DNA from: Zoroaster sp. YZ-2022
Lineage: Eukaryota; Echinodermata; Asteroidea; Forcipulatida; Zoroasteridae
Assembly (NCBI GenBank): GCA_029582265.1
Contig: CM055817.1
Span: 58,467,152-58,531,151 of the forward strand
DNA length: 64,000 nt
Direction of reading: 5' to 3'
Below the pieces are notes generated by a model. It saw only the letters and a list, made by a program, of their open reading frames with translations. It did no database searches and had not been told where the DNA came from. Position numbers and translations under genes: made by a program. Position 1 is the stretch's first letter. Each line of letters begins with the position of its first letter. Of this stretch, positions 52,760 to 64,000 are shown one piece after another.

Positions 52760-54840
52760 AATCGAAAACCGTGTTTTTTCGCGACTGAAAGCCTAATAAC
52801 GACTGGCGAAAATTGTCAACATTTGTGAACTAGACTCTTCGTATATTGGCCCTAGTTTATATAGGCTACATATTTCATGCTTCAAATATGTGGCAACAGT
52901 TCAAAAGGATGTTCGAGGTGATCGCAATAAACACAGGACTTTCCATCGGCCGGTACCTCGACGGACATCGTCGTCAAGCCATCGGCGGCGAAAGCGGGGG
53001 TGGGGGAGGGTGGGATAGGGTGGCACTTTCCCCCACTTTAGAAAAGGTCCTGATTTGCCTCCACTTTTGAATCAAAATAATAATTTACATGAATTATTGA
53101 GTATTTTTACCAGTGGAGTTAATGATTCTCTAAAACTAAATAAAATATTTTCTAAAACTGGCCCAAGATTTCCTAAAATGTTCAATGATGTTCGGATCAT
53201 GTTCCCAATACTATTCCAAAATGATTTGAAATTTCTCCAAATTTGAGGTGGGTCTGGGGGACAGCAAGAAACGCCAACGTTCAGGGGCGGTCATTGAAAT
53301 TTAGAACCACCCTTCAAAATGTACATTTTAATTCTCCCCGCAAAAGGAAAATTTACCAATTTTTATCAATTAAAAAATTTATCAATTTAACAGGCTTTTT
53401 TTTTTTTTTTAATATTTTTTTTTACAATTTAGCCATAGTTATTTCTGCATAGATTTTCAACAGTTCACAATAATGTGTATTCATACTGTGTTCGCACCTG
53501 ATTCCATTCCCCAATATTCACGATATATTTTAGCCAAAACACTCTTAATTCAATATTCATTATGGAGACATTCTGGTCCTTTTTAAAAAAAAACTAAAAA
53601 AACAAAAGCTATTTTTTTTTATCAAAAGATCATTTTCCAAAATGGACTCAATAAAATTACATTTTATTAGTTTAGCTCATAGTTCACAAATGATTACCCA
53701 GAGCTTCCTGAATGCAAACGCGGGCCCCGGACCCTACGCAGTGACCTCGGTGGCTTGGATTTGGCACCCACTTTCAAAACCATTCCGCCACCGTTGGACA
53801 GAATATTACTAATTTGGCCCCTTGTCAGTACAGAATGTAAATAATTATTAATTCCAGTAATGGAGCTTCTTGTAACGCTAGTCTGACTTGATGACTATGT
53901 CAGTAATAAAACAATCAATTCAACTGTTGATATAATTCATATGATATAATTAAAATGCTACAAGCGAGCCAGTTACCAAGGGCAACCATTACATCAATTG
54001 ATAAAGAGAAGACCTTACAATAAAAGAAATATCAAAATTGAATGATAAACAGTATCAGTCATAATGATACAACAAAACACTACGGCAAGCCCTTTTGCAA
54101 TACAAATATTTGGGTTGAATTTGATATACAAATGTGCTCAATAAATGTACCAATGCACAAAATGCCATGCCATTCTCCCATATGAACAGTTTTCATATTT
54201 AGAAATGTATCCATTCTCAGTCTTTAAAGTTGTCCTCTTTCAAGTTGATTGATACCGATATACAAAATGTACACAAAATGTTGAAATGCACAGAAAACAA
54301 CCACGCCCTTCACCCACGTGATCACCAACCTGAACACACCCAATTTGTATTGCATTATGGGGGCATCCAAGACAGACCAAACATAATGTAAAAGACATAC
54401 AAGAATGGTATCAACCAGTTTGAACTGGAATGAAATAAAACCAGAAAATCGTGTTTTTTCGCGACTGAAAGCCTATAACGACTGGCGAAAATTGAAATCA
54501 CCAAACTCTGTTAAAATTGTCAACATTTATAAACTAGACTCTTCGTATATAGGCCCTAGTTTATATAGGCTACATATTTCATGCTTCAAATATGTGACAA
54601 CAGTGCAAAAAGTATGTTCGACTTTCCATCGTCCGGTACCTCGGCGGAAGAAGCGGGGTTGGGGAGGGATGGAAAGGGTGGCACTTTCCCCCACTTTAGC
54701 AAAGGTCCTGACTTGCCTCCACTTTTAAATCAAAATAATATTTACATGTAGCATTGAATAGTTTTTACCAGTGTAGTTAATGATTCTCTAAAACTAAATA
54801 AAATATTCTCTAAAACTGGCCCAAGATTTCCTAAAATGTT
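52760..54840 (+). repeat. Unit 3 intron sequence with an internal duplication
   Basis: 53465-54430 matches 2325-3180. The block 52760-53190 (GTGTTTTTTCGCGACTGAAA onward) recurs at 54445-54840 with small indels, so the two flank the intron-like block as direct repeats. Nothing coding is visible. Confidence 0.75.
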
Positions 54841-55080
54841 CCAAAATGCCCACACTTAATTTCCGTTAGGGCAAATTTGGCCAATTAGTGTCCAATTAGA
54901 CAGCGTTTAAAGTGACACATTAATTTTTCTAAATTGTGTTCACGAATCTGTTCGTTTTTGTACAAAAAGGATTTCCCTTTAAACAACATGTACCAAACAT
55001 CTCTTATCAATATTTTTTTAAATTTGATAATCATGCAGAACATGTCAATGCCCACACTTAATTTCCGTTAAGGCAATTAT
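54841..55080 (+). other. Spacer bounded by a short direct repeat
   Basis: ATGCCCACACTTAATTTCCG occurs at 54846 and 55050. No gene is visible in between. Confidence 0.6.
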
Positions 55081-55651
55081 GTACAGGTAACTTTACATAA
55101 TAAATGATAATAAATGTCAAATATTCAAGTTTGTAAGACATGTTTCTTTATTGTCATGCATCTTAAATAGGCTTGGGTGTTTTTAAGTATCCGAGAAGTC
55201 ACCGAAATATATCTTTTAACCAAAAATCCCGAATGATTTTTACTTTACCAAAATACTACCAAATTCGGTTTTTAAAAGAACACCACGTTTCTTTCGTCTC
55301 CAGCTATAGTCTGTATAAAAATCATCGAACTATTTTATTTTCATAAAACAAAACAAAATTTGAGTGCCGGATTAAGAAATTTCGCCGCCCAGAGTGGGGC
55401 AATATATCCTGACAATCGAGGCTTACTTTCACTGGTCCGCGGTCACTGAGAAACTAAAGGGTTTCCGTTACGATCCTGCAAGCCCCGATTTCGAGTCAAA
55501 TAATTGGTATAGTCGTGACGCCGTCCAGTCGGCCAGCCAGCCGGTGAGGCTGTGCTGCAGTCCTGCCGGCCAGCCAGCATGTGAGGCTGTGCTGCCGTCC
55601 TGCCGGCTAGCCAGCCGGTGAGGCTGTGCTGTAGTCCTGCCGGCCAGCCAG
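55081..55651 (+). repeat. Intron-1 segment before unit 4, with 37-bp minisatellite
   Basis: Copy of 1730-2250 ending in a GC-rich minisatellite at 55521-55651, which joins directly to AACTGTTAAGTAGAGAATTG, the same breakpoint found at the end of the 133-bp satellite (33577). Confidence 0.8.
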
Positions 55652-56266
55652 AACTGTTAAGTAGAGAATTGGGCTCAGCAAATATTTTTGCTAAGCATTT
55701 TAAAGCAGACTACCAGCCAAAATACACACATTGTATTGAAAGTTTAGCTGGTAGCAAACAATATCTGTAATCTAACGTGGAATTGGAACTAACGTGGAAC
55801 TGGGGAATTCAGACTGGCATCTATTTGTCTCGACTATTCTTAAAATCGATAGCACCTCAGACAAAAGGATATCATTTCAAGGCATGCTTGATATTTTCAT
55901 AAACTTCACGTCAAATAAGTTTAAGAGAAAAATTATGGTACCAGACATCCTGGTCAATTCCAAATTGTTGTAATATTATCATTTCAATAATTCATACTGT
56001 GCATTCATGTGTATCCCTCATTGCTTTGTTGTGATTAGTCAATGAAGTCTTGTTGAGCGCGCTCTTGAAGGTAGCCACGTATACTGGATATACCAGAATC
56101 AACAACTGTGTGCGCGCCTTTTTAAGGACGAGCAGGCGGTAAATTGTGGGTAGTATCAAGCTGTACGTGACAACACGTAGGCCTACTGTATGACAGTAGA
56201 TCGACTCATGATTTCAGTTTATCGATGAGAGATTTTTGTCTTGATGCTTCGAATAAAAACTGCAGA
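55652..56266 (+). promoter_or_regulatory. Duplicated promoter region of first-exon copy 4
   Basis: Homologous to 33586-34181. The CCAAT-like site is changed here (GATTAGTCAATGA), while GCGCGCCTTTTTAAGG is retained near 56115. Confidence 0.4.
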
Positions 56267-56330
56267 ATGGGTTGGATTTTAGGAATACTGGTTGTGTTCT
56301 GTATGTGTGTACCATGCAATGGACAAATAG
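56267..56330 (+). CDS. Signal-peptide first exon, copy 4 (intact)
   Basis: 64 nt, phase 1, with the extra ATA codon, identical in coding to copy 2. No following receptor exon is in the window. It could still serve as a distal first exon for a gene beyond 64000. Confidence 0.75.
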
Positions 56331-56450
56331 GTAAGTTAATACAATCAGTCATTTAGGCATAACTCATCATTTAAGAGAAAGTACAAAATTGGTAATACTT
56401 GATTGGCAAAATTATCTGCCCACTATCTGAGTCAAGATACAATGTATTAA

Positions 56451-58471
56451 CTCTTTCTCTCCGGAATTAATTAGGTGTTTGTGCGACAGCGCGAACACCT
56501 CTTGAAATTGTTCGGTTTCTGATCTGAACTTTACTTCCGGTCGAAACAGGAAGTTCAAATTCAACACATTCTAATGCAAACTTGATAGGTGTTTTGAATA
56601 TGAATTTGATATTTTTATAATAAAAGATGATCCACATTTGAAAAATATGATTGTGACATCATCGATGGTAATTTGACTGAAAATCTTACAAATACCTTGT
56701 GTTTGTACCAACAAACACTTGAGCTCTAGTGATATTTGTAATTCATCAAAAATTACATCCTTTTGTTTATTTGCTGATGATACAAGTTTAATTTATAACC
56801 ATCACAATGTAGATAATGCAGTTGGTATTTTAAACACTGAGCTTGTTAAAATAAGTAATTGGCTCTTATCTCATAGACTTTCTATATTAATATGTTGAAA
56901 TCCAACTTTATAGTCTTTTGTTCTAGACAACTCAAATATACGAGATCTGTTTCTCTTAGTTTAAATGGTAATCAACTAAAGCAAGTTAAACTAAGCACCA
57001 AATTCCTTGGTATTTATATTGATGACAATCTCTCATGGAACTACCATGTAGTAAGTATCTTATATAGTAAGATTTCTAAAAATGTTGGAATAATGAGCCC
57101 TTTGAAACATTTTCTACCCAAAAATTTCTTTGTACACTCTATAATTCTTTTGTTCTTCCTCATTTGAATTATGCAATTCTTACCAGGGGTAGATCCACTA
57201 CACTAAATAACAGGCTATTTATTCTACAAAAACGAGCAGTTCGCATTGTTAACAAAGTTGGATCCCGTGATCATACAACTCCTTTATTTGAAAATCTCAA
57301 ACTTCTTAAACTGAGAGACGTCTATTATCTTAATTTGGGGAAATTTATGTTTAACCCATATCCACCGATCTACGTGATAACCCGTAGATATGTAAAACGC
57401 TACAAACGCCGACCTACGTGATTTTCCGTACCGTGTTTTTGTCCAATTCCAATTTACTACGTTTTTCCGATGACTGTATTTCATGATTATAGATATGAAA
57501 TTAGACAAGTCTGACATCATAATAAAGTGCATGTTCTCCTCTTTCCATCAGTATATAATGTGTCTGTGTCAGTGATTGTAATATTCTCTAAAAAAGGAAT
57601 CTTTCTGATTGTGTGCAAAAACAATGTATCTCTGTGCGGGGGGCTTAGGCACATACAATATTTTGTGTGTTTACATGGTTAGGCGGATATGGGTTAAATA
57701 TACTCACAACCTCTTAGTTTTCAATCATGGTTAACATTAAATGCTTCTGTTCACTCAAACGAAAATGTTTATGTTAATTTTAGCAGGACAGCTCACTCAA
57801 AAAATAGCGTTTTACAGAGTGGTCTTTTGTATTGCAATCGTGTGTTGAATTTGAATTTCAATAACATTTATTTACTGAATTTCAATAACATTCAATTACT
57901 AAATTAAAAGTCATGGCTCATTAAGTGGAAACACCCGCAGTCGGCTTGTAAATTGAGAGGTTTCAGCTCTTGCTGAGAACAGACTATTTGTGTTCTGTTT
58001 TTGTTCGGTATTGTAACGGTAATTATCTCAAACAAAATGACAATAAAACTACCGAATATCATATAAATCATTTGTCAACGTGAGATATGAAATCAATAAA
58101 TTTGAAGTCTTTTTGATGACAGGCCAATTTAGTGTTTCATTACGTTTTTCCGCCTGCTGTCGGCTCGTATTATATGAGAGGTTTCAGCTCTTACTGAGAA
58201 CAGACTATTGAATTTTAAACGTTGTTTTCATTATTGCAATTTGATACTGTAAACAATTAAGTTCAACAATTATGTGTGGAAATTATTAATAGTCTGTTTA
58301 TATTTGGATTATTGAAGGTATAAAAGTAAAGGTTGTGATTCTTATTGGTCAATTGTGCACTCTGTTGTCAAAACAAGTCAAAACAAGACCCGTTGTCAGG
58401 TCATGAAGTTCAAGCCTTTTAAAACGCGATGCGCGCACGAGCCTTTTAAAAGGCTTGACGTCCAGAAAGAG
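56451..58471. mobile_element. TTAA-target insertion (piggyBac-type), 2.0 kb
   Basis: TTAA at 56447-56450 and 58472-58475. Ends CTCTTTCTCTCCGG and, inverted, CTCTTTCTGGACG share the first eight bases. The empty site is preserved in units 2 (34362-34365) and 3 (49009-49012). The interior holds a LINE fragment and a direct repeat of GAGAGGTTTCAGCTCTT (57955 and 58180). I see no transposase. Confidence 0.82.
56745..57340 (+). pseudogene. CR1/jockey-like LINE RT fragment nested in the TTAA element
   Basis: It reads FADDTSLIYNHHNVDNAVG, a KSNFIVFCSRQLK block, TKFLGIYIDDNLSWNYH and RLFILQKRAVRIVNK. These are the catalytic and thumb regions of a non-LTR reverse transcriptase. A stop near 56892 and a frameshift near 57163 inactivate it. 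Both ends are missing. 57341-58470 holds no other recognisable gene. Confidence 0.85.
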
Positions 58472-58977
58472 TTAAACAACCATGTGTAAGTTTCAGATTT
58501 TTAAATACTGAAAATGTATTCGTTCGGAAAATACGAATTTCTTGAATCTAACGTGGAATTGTTAAACTTTTTACAAATTCAGAGTGGGGAATATTTGTCT
58601 GACTATTTTTTAAAAATCGATAGCACCTGAAACGAATGTATATAAAAATCATGTTTTTGAGACAAAATATTCAATTATTGCATTTAAACTTAATGGCGGT
58701 CATATTTAATTCATATTTAATTCCCGGAATGCATTGGAAGTGGTCACATGACTAAAAGTTGACAACAAACCCCAAAACACAATTTAATTTGACCTGTTCA
58801 AAATAAACAGTTTTCATGGCAACTATATGAAAACCCATTATTGTTAATTTTGGCATGAGTGGGTTCCAAAGAATAGTTAGGAAAGTCAGAAAATTTCAGC
58901 GACGGTGATCACAGACAAAGCGTTCTGGAGATATTATACAAAATATCATAGGGAGCACATTGTGCCATTATTATGTC

Positions 58978-59110
58978 ATAAACGAGATAATAACTCGTTT
59001 AAACGAGATAATAACTCGTTTAAACGAGATATATTTAACTCGTTTATACGAGATAATAACTCGTTTAAACGAGATAATACCTCGTTTAAACGAGATAATA
59101 ACTCGGTGAA
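58978..59110 (+). repeat. Tandem palindrome array, unit 4
   Basis: Homologue of 34868-34976 with about one more unit; five to six CTCGTTTAAACGAG-type palindromes, one unit altered to ATATATTTAACTCG. Confidence 0.9.
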
Positions 59111-59246
59111 ATGACGGTTAAAAGATCATTTAATTTTCATTTAATAAGCATGCAATCTTGTATCATACAATTAAACAAAATGTGCATCCAATTTATAAAT
59201 ACTCACAAACAACATTCAAATTCGCCTGAGCTTTTCATGGCATATC

Positions 59247-59580
59247 CTCATTCAAGCCAATCTAGCGGAATTGAATGATGGATGTGCATCACGAAAATTA
59301 CGAATGTAATTAAAGTGGCAATAAAGTGTGTCCAAAAACGCAACCCATGGTTCTTCATTTATTAAACCTTACAGAATGTCCACTTTACAAAACAGAAATC
59401 TTCATTCAAATCCAATTATGTGTTGCCTGATATTCCATTACGGATTTGTCTTATCCACGCATGACTGCCAAATCCTTTTCAGTGTTTACCAAGTAACACC
59501 TCAGCCAGCATGGTACCTCTAATAATCCTTTACTCTAACAATGGATTTAATACCTGTTCTATGGTGACCCTGTAGGGACA
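59247..59580 (+). repeat. Intron-1 segment of unit 4
   Basis: Copy of 227-570. A 10-bp loss near 59473 breaks the open frame seen in copies 1 and 2. Confidence 0.8.
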
Positions 59581-60055
59581 AACAAGACATAAATATTGAC
59601 GTCAAGTTTCATGGAAATTTGACGTCAAGTTTTAGGTTTGCGACTTTCCCCTGGTCGCGAAATTTGACGTCAAATTTCATTTCTGCGACCTCACCCCATG
59701 GCCCATAAGGTACACCAAAGACTTAAATATTGACGTCAAATTTCACGGTCTGCGACTTTTCCCCGGTCGCGAAATTTGCCGTGAATATTTTTCGCGACAG
59801 GAGAAAAGTCGCAGACATGAAATTTGACGTCAAATTTTGCGACCGGGGGAAAGTCGATAAATCTTCCATGAATAAGTCTTTGGTGTCCTTTCAGGGCCTT
59901 TGGGGTTAAGTCGCAGACATAAAATTTCACGTCAAATTTCGCGACTTTGGGGGAAAAGCTCGGTCGCAGACATAAAATTTGACGTCAAAAAGTCGTGCAA
60001 TTTTCCATGAAATTTGACGTCAATATTTAGGTCTTGTGTGTCCCTTCAGGGCCAC
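59570..60055. mobile_element. Foldback element with seven TGACGTCA palindromes
   Basis: The ends GGGACAAACAAGACATAAAT and, inverted, GGGACACACAAGACCTAAAT match. TGACGTCA occurs at 59597, 59620, 59665, 59731, 59825, 59980 and 60015, each within AAATTTGACGTCAAATTT-like context. GTCGCGAAATTT and AAAGTCGCAGAC also recur inverted. No coding region. Confidence 0.8.
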
Positions 60056-60261
60056 AATACTTATCCAAACACACTACCAGGCCTTTGCCAGAAACAAATA
60101 TTGATATCTCGTCAGGTTTTGTTTATCAACTTGTCCTTAGTAACTGGTTCGCTTTATAGCATTTTGATTGTATTAATAATTCACATCACCTGTTGAATGG
60201 ATTGTTATTATTACTGGCAAAGTCATCAATAAGCAAGACTATTGCGCTCCAAGAAGCTCCA

Positions 60262-60930
60262 TTACTGGAATTAAAAATGAATTATTTACATTATGTACTG
60301 CATTATTTACATTATGTGATGTGAAGACCATTATGGCTATCTCATGTAGACGTTTAAGGCCTACAGTATGCTGTATACCGGTATCGTGTAAGGCTTAATG
60401 TAGCTGAAATTATTAGCAAGATCTAAATTTATTACTATTCACCCAAATTATGTTTCCTGTTTGACCTGAAAACCATTATTGCTGCAATTAAACAAACTAT
60501 ATTATGTACACGTATTCAGATTGCTATAAATTCTGTATAGCTTCTTGATGTTGAGAAGATTGGCAAGGGACTAAATTTAATTCAGTCCAACGGCAGCAGA
60601 ATGATATTGAAAGCGGGGCCTAATCCAATCCAACGATGAACGCTGGAACTTTACACTGAAAGACTAGAAACTAGAAATTTTACACTTAAAAAAGTGGAAT
60701 TAAACATTAGGCATAATTTTATCTATTACCTTATTTTAGGGGAATGGGAACATTCCCAAAAGATCTAGAATAAGGAAAACAGAAATTGGTGATACGTTTA
60801 CAACCCCGCATCCCCTCTATACCCCTTGTAGAAAATAAAGTATCCATTTTCAGAAAGGAAAGGAAAATGTATCAAAATTTGAATTCAAAAATCATAATGT
60901 GCAAATTGTACTTGGTATCCCAAATAAAAG
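60262..60930 (+). repeat. Unit 4 intron sequence
   Basis: 60262-60600 matches 571-910 and 60735-60930 matches 51691-51870 inverted. No gene is visible in it or in 60931-61130. Confidence 0.7.
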
Positions 60931-61134
60931 GCCTAATTAATGCAACTACAATATCATTTTGACATGTTTATCGATCTACTTCCGTTCGTAGGCCGATTTG
61001 TTATAATTATTTGATGTTGAAGTGTTCAAAGACTTGTTCTTGAATGCATAATGAAACGGTTACATAATGTTTTGTGACGTTTGTATACACGTTATATGCT
61101 TATTTACGTGGCGCCTTCGAAGGCCACGTAATTA

Positions 61135-62766
61135 TACAGGGTGCCTTAAAAAAAGGAAACCAAGATTAATCTGTTTATTTCTCAGATACTGCTCAATTTT
61201 GTTTAAAATGGTAACCACAATATATTACTTAATGATGTCCTCTTTCTTATGACACTAAGAAATCCATGCTACCACCACGGATGACTGAGCACAAAGTTGT
61301 GCAACGGACCATGTCAGAAATGGCTTTGCACCAGATGTTTTGGTGTTAAACCAAGACTGCCCAGTGCAGGGCTTTTGTGGCCCTAAATTACGCAATGTTG
61401 GCCCGCATGCCAATTTTATCATACCCCTTTAAAAGTCTCAAAAGCGGTCCACTTGCTCAGAAAACCTAAAACCTTGCAAGATGCAACTCACAACAGAGCA
61501 GCGTTTTTTCGTTGTGACTGAGTTGATGAGAACTGGAAGCCTTCAGCAAGTCGCTGATGAATTTGCAGAGCGATTTCCAGACCGTGCTGTTCCCGCAAAG
61601 TCAACAATTTGGAAGAACATTAGGAAGTACAGTAGGGAGGGTACAAGTTTGAACCTCAACAAGGGTCGTTCTGGTCGACGAAGAACGGCCCGATCGAATG
61701 ACAACATCAGGGCAGTCCGTGAGTTGCTGCAAAGAGACCCTCATGTTTCTGTCAGGAGGAACGGGTTAGCAATCTCACCTTCATCATTCAACAAGATTGT
61801 GCGACTGGACATCCAATGGTACCCGTACAGAATGCAAAGGCGTCACGAACTCCTTGATGCGGATCTACCCAGACGGCTAAGATTTTGTCAAGTGACCAAC
61901 AGCCCAGATTCTTGGAGCACCTTGTGATGGGGGATGAAGCAGCGTTTTTTATGAACGGCACAGTCAATAACCAGAACGTCCGTGAATACGCACCGATACA
62001 TAACCCGCCTCCCTTCAATTTCGACGTCAACATGAGTAGGGAGAAGATTTCTCTTTGTATAGGCCTCTGTGGAAATGGCACACTCATCGGACCCTGTTTC
62101 TTTGATGGCAATCTTAATGGGGAACGGTACCTTGAGATGATTGACAACGAAATCGTTCCACAGCCAGGAACACTTCGAGCAACAAGAAGGCGGGGTGTTC
62201 CGGCGATTATGGTGAACCCATGATGGAGCTCCACCTCATCGGCGGATTATCGTTATGAACAGACTAAGGCACCTTTTTAACATGAGAGTAATTGCTTTGA
62301 ACCATGAGATTGAGTGGCCACCAAGGTCCCTGGACCTCACGCCCTGTGACTTCTTTTTGTGGGGACATCTTAAGGATAAAGTTTACACGTCACCGCCCAG
62401 AGACATCAATGACCTACGGGCCAGAATCGTGACTGCAGTTGAGACCTTAAGAGGACAGAGAGACGTAATCAGGAATGCGGTCAGAGCAATGAGAACCAGG
62501 GCAGAAGTTTGCGTTGAAAGAAATGGGGGGAATGTTGAAGGACACAAAAAATGATTTTGGTCTTTACGTAAACACTGTGCGAATAGACCTGTGGTGCATG
62601 TGGTGCAAAGCCATTTCTGACATGGTCCGTTGCACAACTTTCTTGGTGTCATAAGAAAGAGGACATCATTAAGTAATAGATGGTGGTTACCATTTTAAAC
62701 AAAATTGAGCAGTATCTGATAAATAAACAGATTAATCTCGGTTTCCTTTTTTTAAGACACCCTGTA
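61135..62766 (+). mobile_element. Tc1/mariner-superfamily transposon with long inverted repeats
   Basis: TA on both sides (61133-61134 and 62767-62768). Terminal sequence TACAGGGTG(C/T)CTTAAAAAAAGG continues as near-identical inverted repeats for about 170-210 bp; the left one has some 40 bp extra. The element is 1632 bp. Confidence 0.92.
61481..62554 (+). pseudogene. Mariner-type transposase with two frameshifts
   Basis: Frame 1 (61481 to about 61895) has the helix-turn-helix start LTTEQRFFVVTELMRTGSLQ and SGRRRTARS. Frame 2 (to about 62215) carries the first catalytic Asp in MGDEAAFF (61933-61935). Frame 3 (from 62222) begins DGAPPHRR, the second Asp, and holds PRSLDLTPCDFFLWG, the third. 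I count 41 residues between the last two. All three acidic positions survive, but no single frame does. The N-terminus resembles the DUF4817 type common in arthropod and marine transposons. Confidence 0.88.
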
Positions 62767-62770
62767 TAAG

Positions 62771-63285
62771 AGCACACGATACTCCAAATTTGTGTCAGTA
62801 TATAACGTCTCAAAAGGATCAATTTCATCTTGATATTAACAAGCACAGATTATAATCTGGTAGTCTGGATTACAATTGGTGTCGTTAAGTCAGTCAGTCG
62901 TTATAATCTGGGTGGCACATGCATAATCGCATAATCGCAATCGTTACATATTTTCGTTGTTAACATTTAATTTAAAGAAGAACATAAAATAGTTATAGCC
63001 TAATTAGAACGTTGCTACGACTGTTACACGATGTATACAGTAACAATTAGATTATTTATGAAACGATCGACTAGCGTGTGAATTAAGCGTGCCATTGCTG
63101 CATGCTACGCGATATGCATGTGCCACTCACTTAAAACATGGAGGAAGGACTATTTTCCTTCCTCCATGCTTAAAACGACACCAATTGTAATCCAGACTAC
63201 CAGATTATAATCTGTGCTTGTTAATAGCAAGATGAAATTGATCCTTTTGAGACGTAATCTACTGACACAAATTTGGAGTATCGGG
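62771..63285. mobile_element. Foldback element with 115-bp arms and a central hairpin
   Basis: CACACGATACTCCAAATTTG at the left and its inverse at 63265-63285 start arms of about 115 bp. ATAAGA occurs on both sides. Inside, CATGGAGGAAGGA and TCCTTCCTCCATG (63137-63168) form a perfect 13-bp stem. It begins only a few bases after the mariner element. Confidence 0.8.
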
Positions 63286-63719
63286 TGATAAGATCATATT
63301 TAAAAAAATAAAAACAAATAAATAAAACATTCCCGAAGATGACAGTGGTTTAGAAAGAATATTTACTCGGAACGACTGGTACCAGTGCCTCATTGTATAA
63401 AATCAACCTTTAGATTAAAAAGGAAATGGTAAAAAAAAATTCTGATAATCACCACTGCCTTTAATATTTCACCAAATATATTTTGGGAAATTACTGATGG
63501 TGACTTACATAACCTTTAACTATGATCCACAAGTTAATTAGGAATGTGAATCACGGATTACAGAGGAAAATTTAGCTGTACTAAATCAATGCAATCTCGA
63601 GGTAGCTTGCCTTGTAAAAATTCTTAAACTCGACACGTCCTTTCGCTGATTAAATTAAAATTTATTTCATAAAAATTAGGAAAAGTGGACTTATGTTTAA
63701 GTGAAAATACTTTTGAACA
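63286..63719 (+). other. Spacer without recognisable feature
   Basis: AT-rich sequence; I see no exon, RNA gene or element end. Confidence 0.5.
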
Positions 63720-64000
63720 TGTTGTTTGTACTATCAATGCGCGCACGCTAGGATAGAAAGCCACATTTAGAAACTGCTTTAACCATGTATTTGATAACAC
63801 AAGAGCGTACGTACACGTCATGATACAAACCGCTTAAAGTACATGTGCAACATGCAACAGTTTGTATTGGGACCATACAAACGCTGGTCACATTGAGCTG
63901 GTTGACTCTATATCCAGGAGCCAATTTCATAGAACTGTTAATGCTACAGTCACACTGCCACGATCTGGCGTTACGATTGTTCACGTATGACAGTTTGTAT
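63720..64000 (+). repeat. Start of a further 133-bp satellite array (unit 5 flank)
   Basis: 63720-63850 matches 32178-32303 and is followed by one full 133-bp unit and the start of the next. In unit 2 this array is followed within 0.6 kb by promoter and first exon, so another first-exon copy is expected just beyond the window. Confidence 0.85.

Noticed and set aside
59736..59930. Minus-strand frame in the CRE-rich element
   Set aside because: Repeated words in both orientations explain it; no homology or start context.

Overview
The window is nuclear DNA of an animal, most likely a marine invertebrate (an echinoderm or another non-vertebrate deuterostome is my best guess, at low confidence). 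Genes are split by GT-AG introns, and SINEs, LINE fragments, mariner, TTAA-target and hAT-like DNA elements, a Ty3/Gypsy relic and Penelope fragments are abundant. No bacterial-style operon, CRISPR array or rRNA is visible.

The one substantial host gene is on the + strand, about 4.5-28.6 kb. I assembled 25 exons (4492 to 28605) with matching splice phases. They encode a very large receptor: CUB, CUB, LDLa, then four blocks that are or resemble CUB-LDLa-LDLa, a degenerate cysteine module, then CUB-LDLa-LDLa, an LRR N-cap, about five leucine-rich repeats and a rhodopsin-class 7TM domain of the LGR type C / relaxin-receptor / GRL101 kind. With an intact 61-nt first exon the total is 5499 nt, or 1832 residues. 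The DRY position of TM3 reads Tyr-Cys-Phe, the only upstream signal-peptide exon in the window has a 7-bp deletion, and the C-tail seems cut short by a shift at an A run. The gene is therefore either a decaying copy or one that uses another first exon.

The rest is a decaying tandem array of the same locus. The promoter and signal-peptide exon recur at 34182, 48832 and 56267 (intact), and the flank that should precede a fifth copy enters at 63720-64000. Unit 2 (33.6-42.8 kb) keeps only exon 1 and part of the 7TM exon (37209-37823, with TM6 deleted). Units 3 and 4 keep exon 1 and pieces of intron 1. Each unit has been invaded and partly rewritten: a 133-bp satellite with a 399-bp higher-order period before the unit 2 promoter, a CpG-rich foldback element in unit 2, a Gypsy relic whose pol fragment seeded a 68-69-bp tandem array between units 2 and 3, a 54-bp array grown from a single-copy intron segment in unit 3, and a TTAA-flanked insertion, a CRE-palindrome foldback and a mariner element in unit 4.

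Most other open frames are repeat translations (poly-Leu/poly-Asn, satellite ORFs) and are not annotated as genes.
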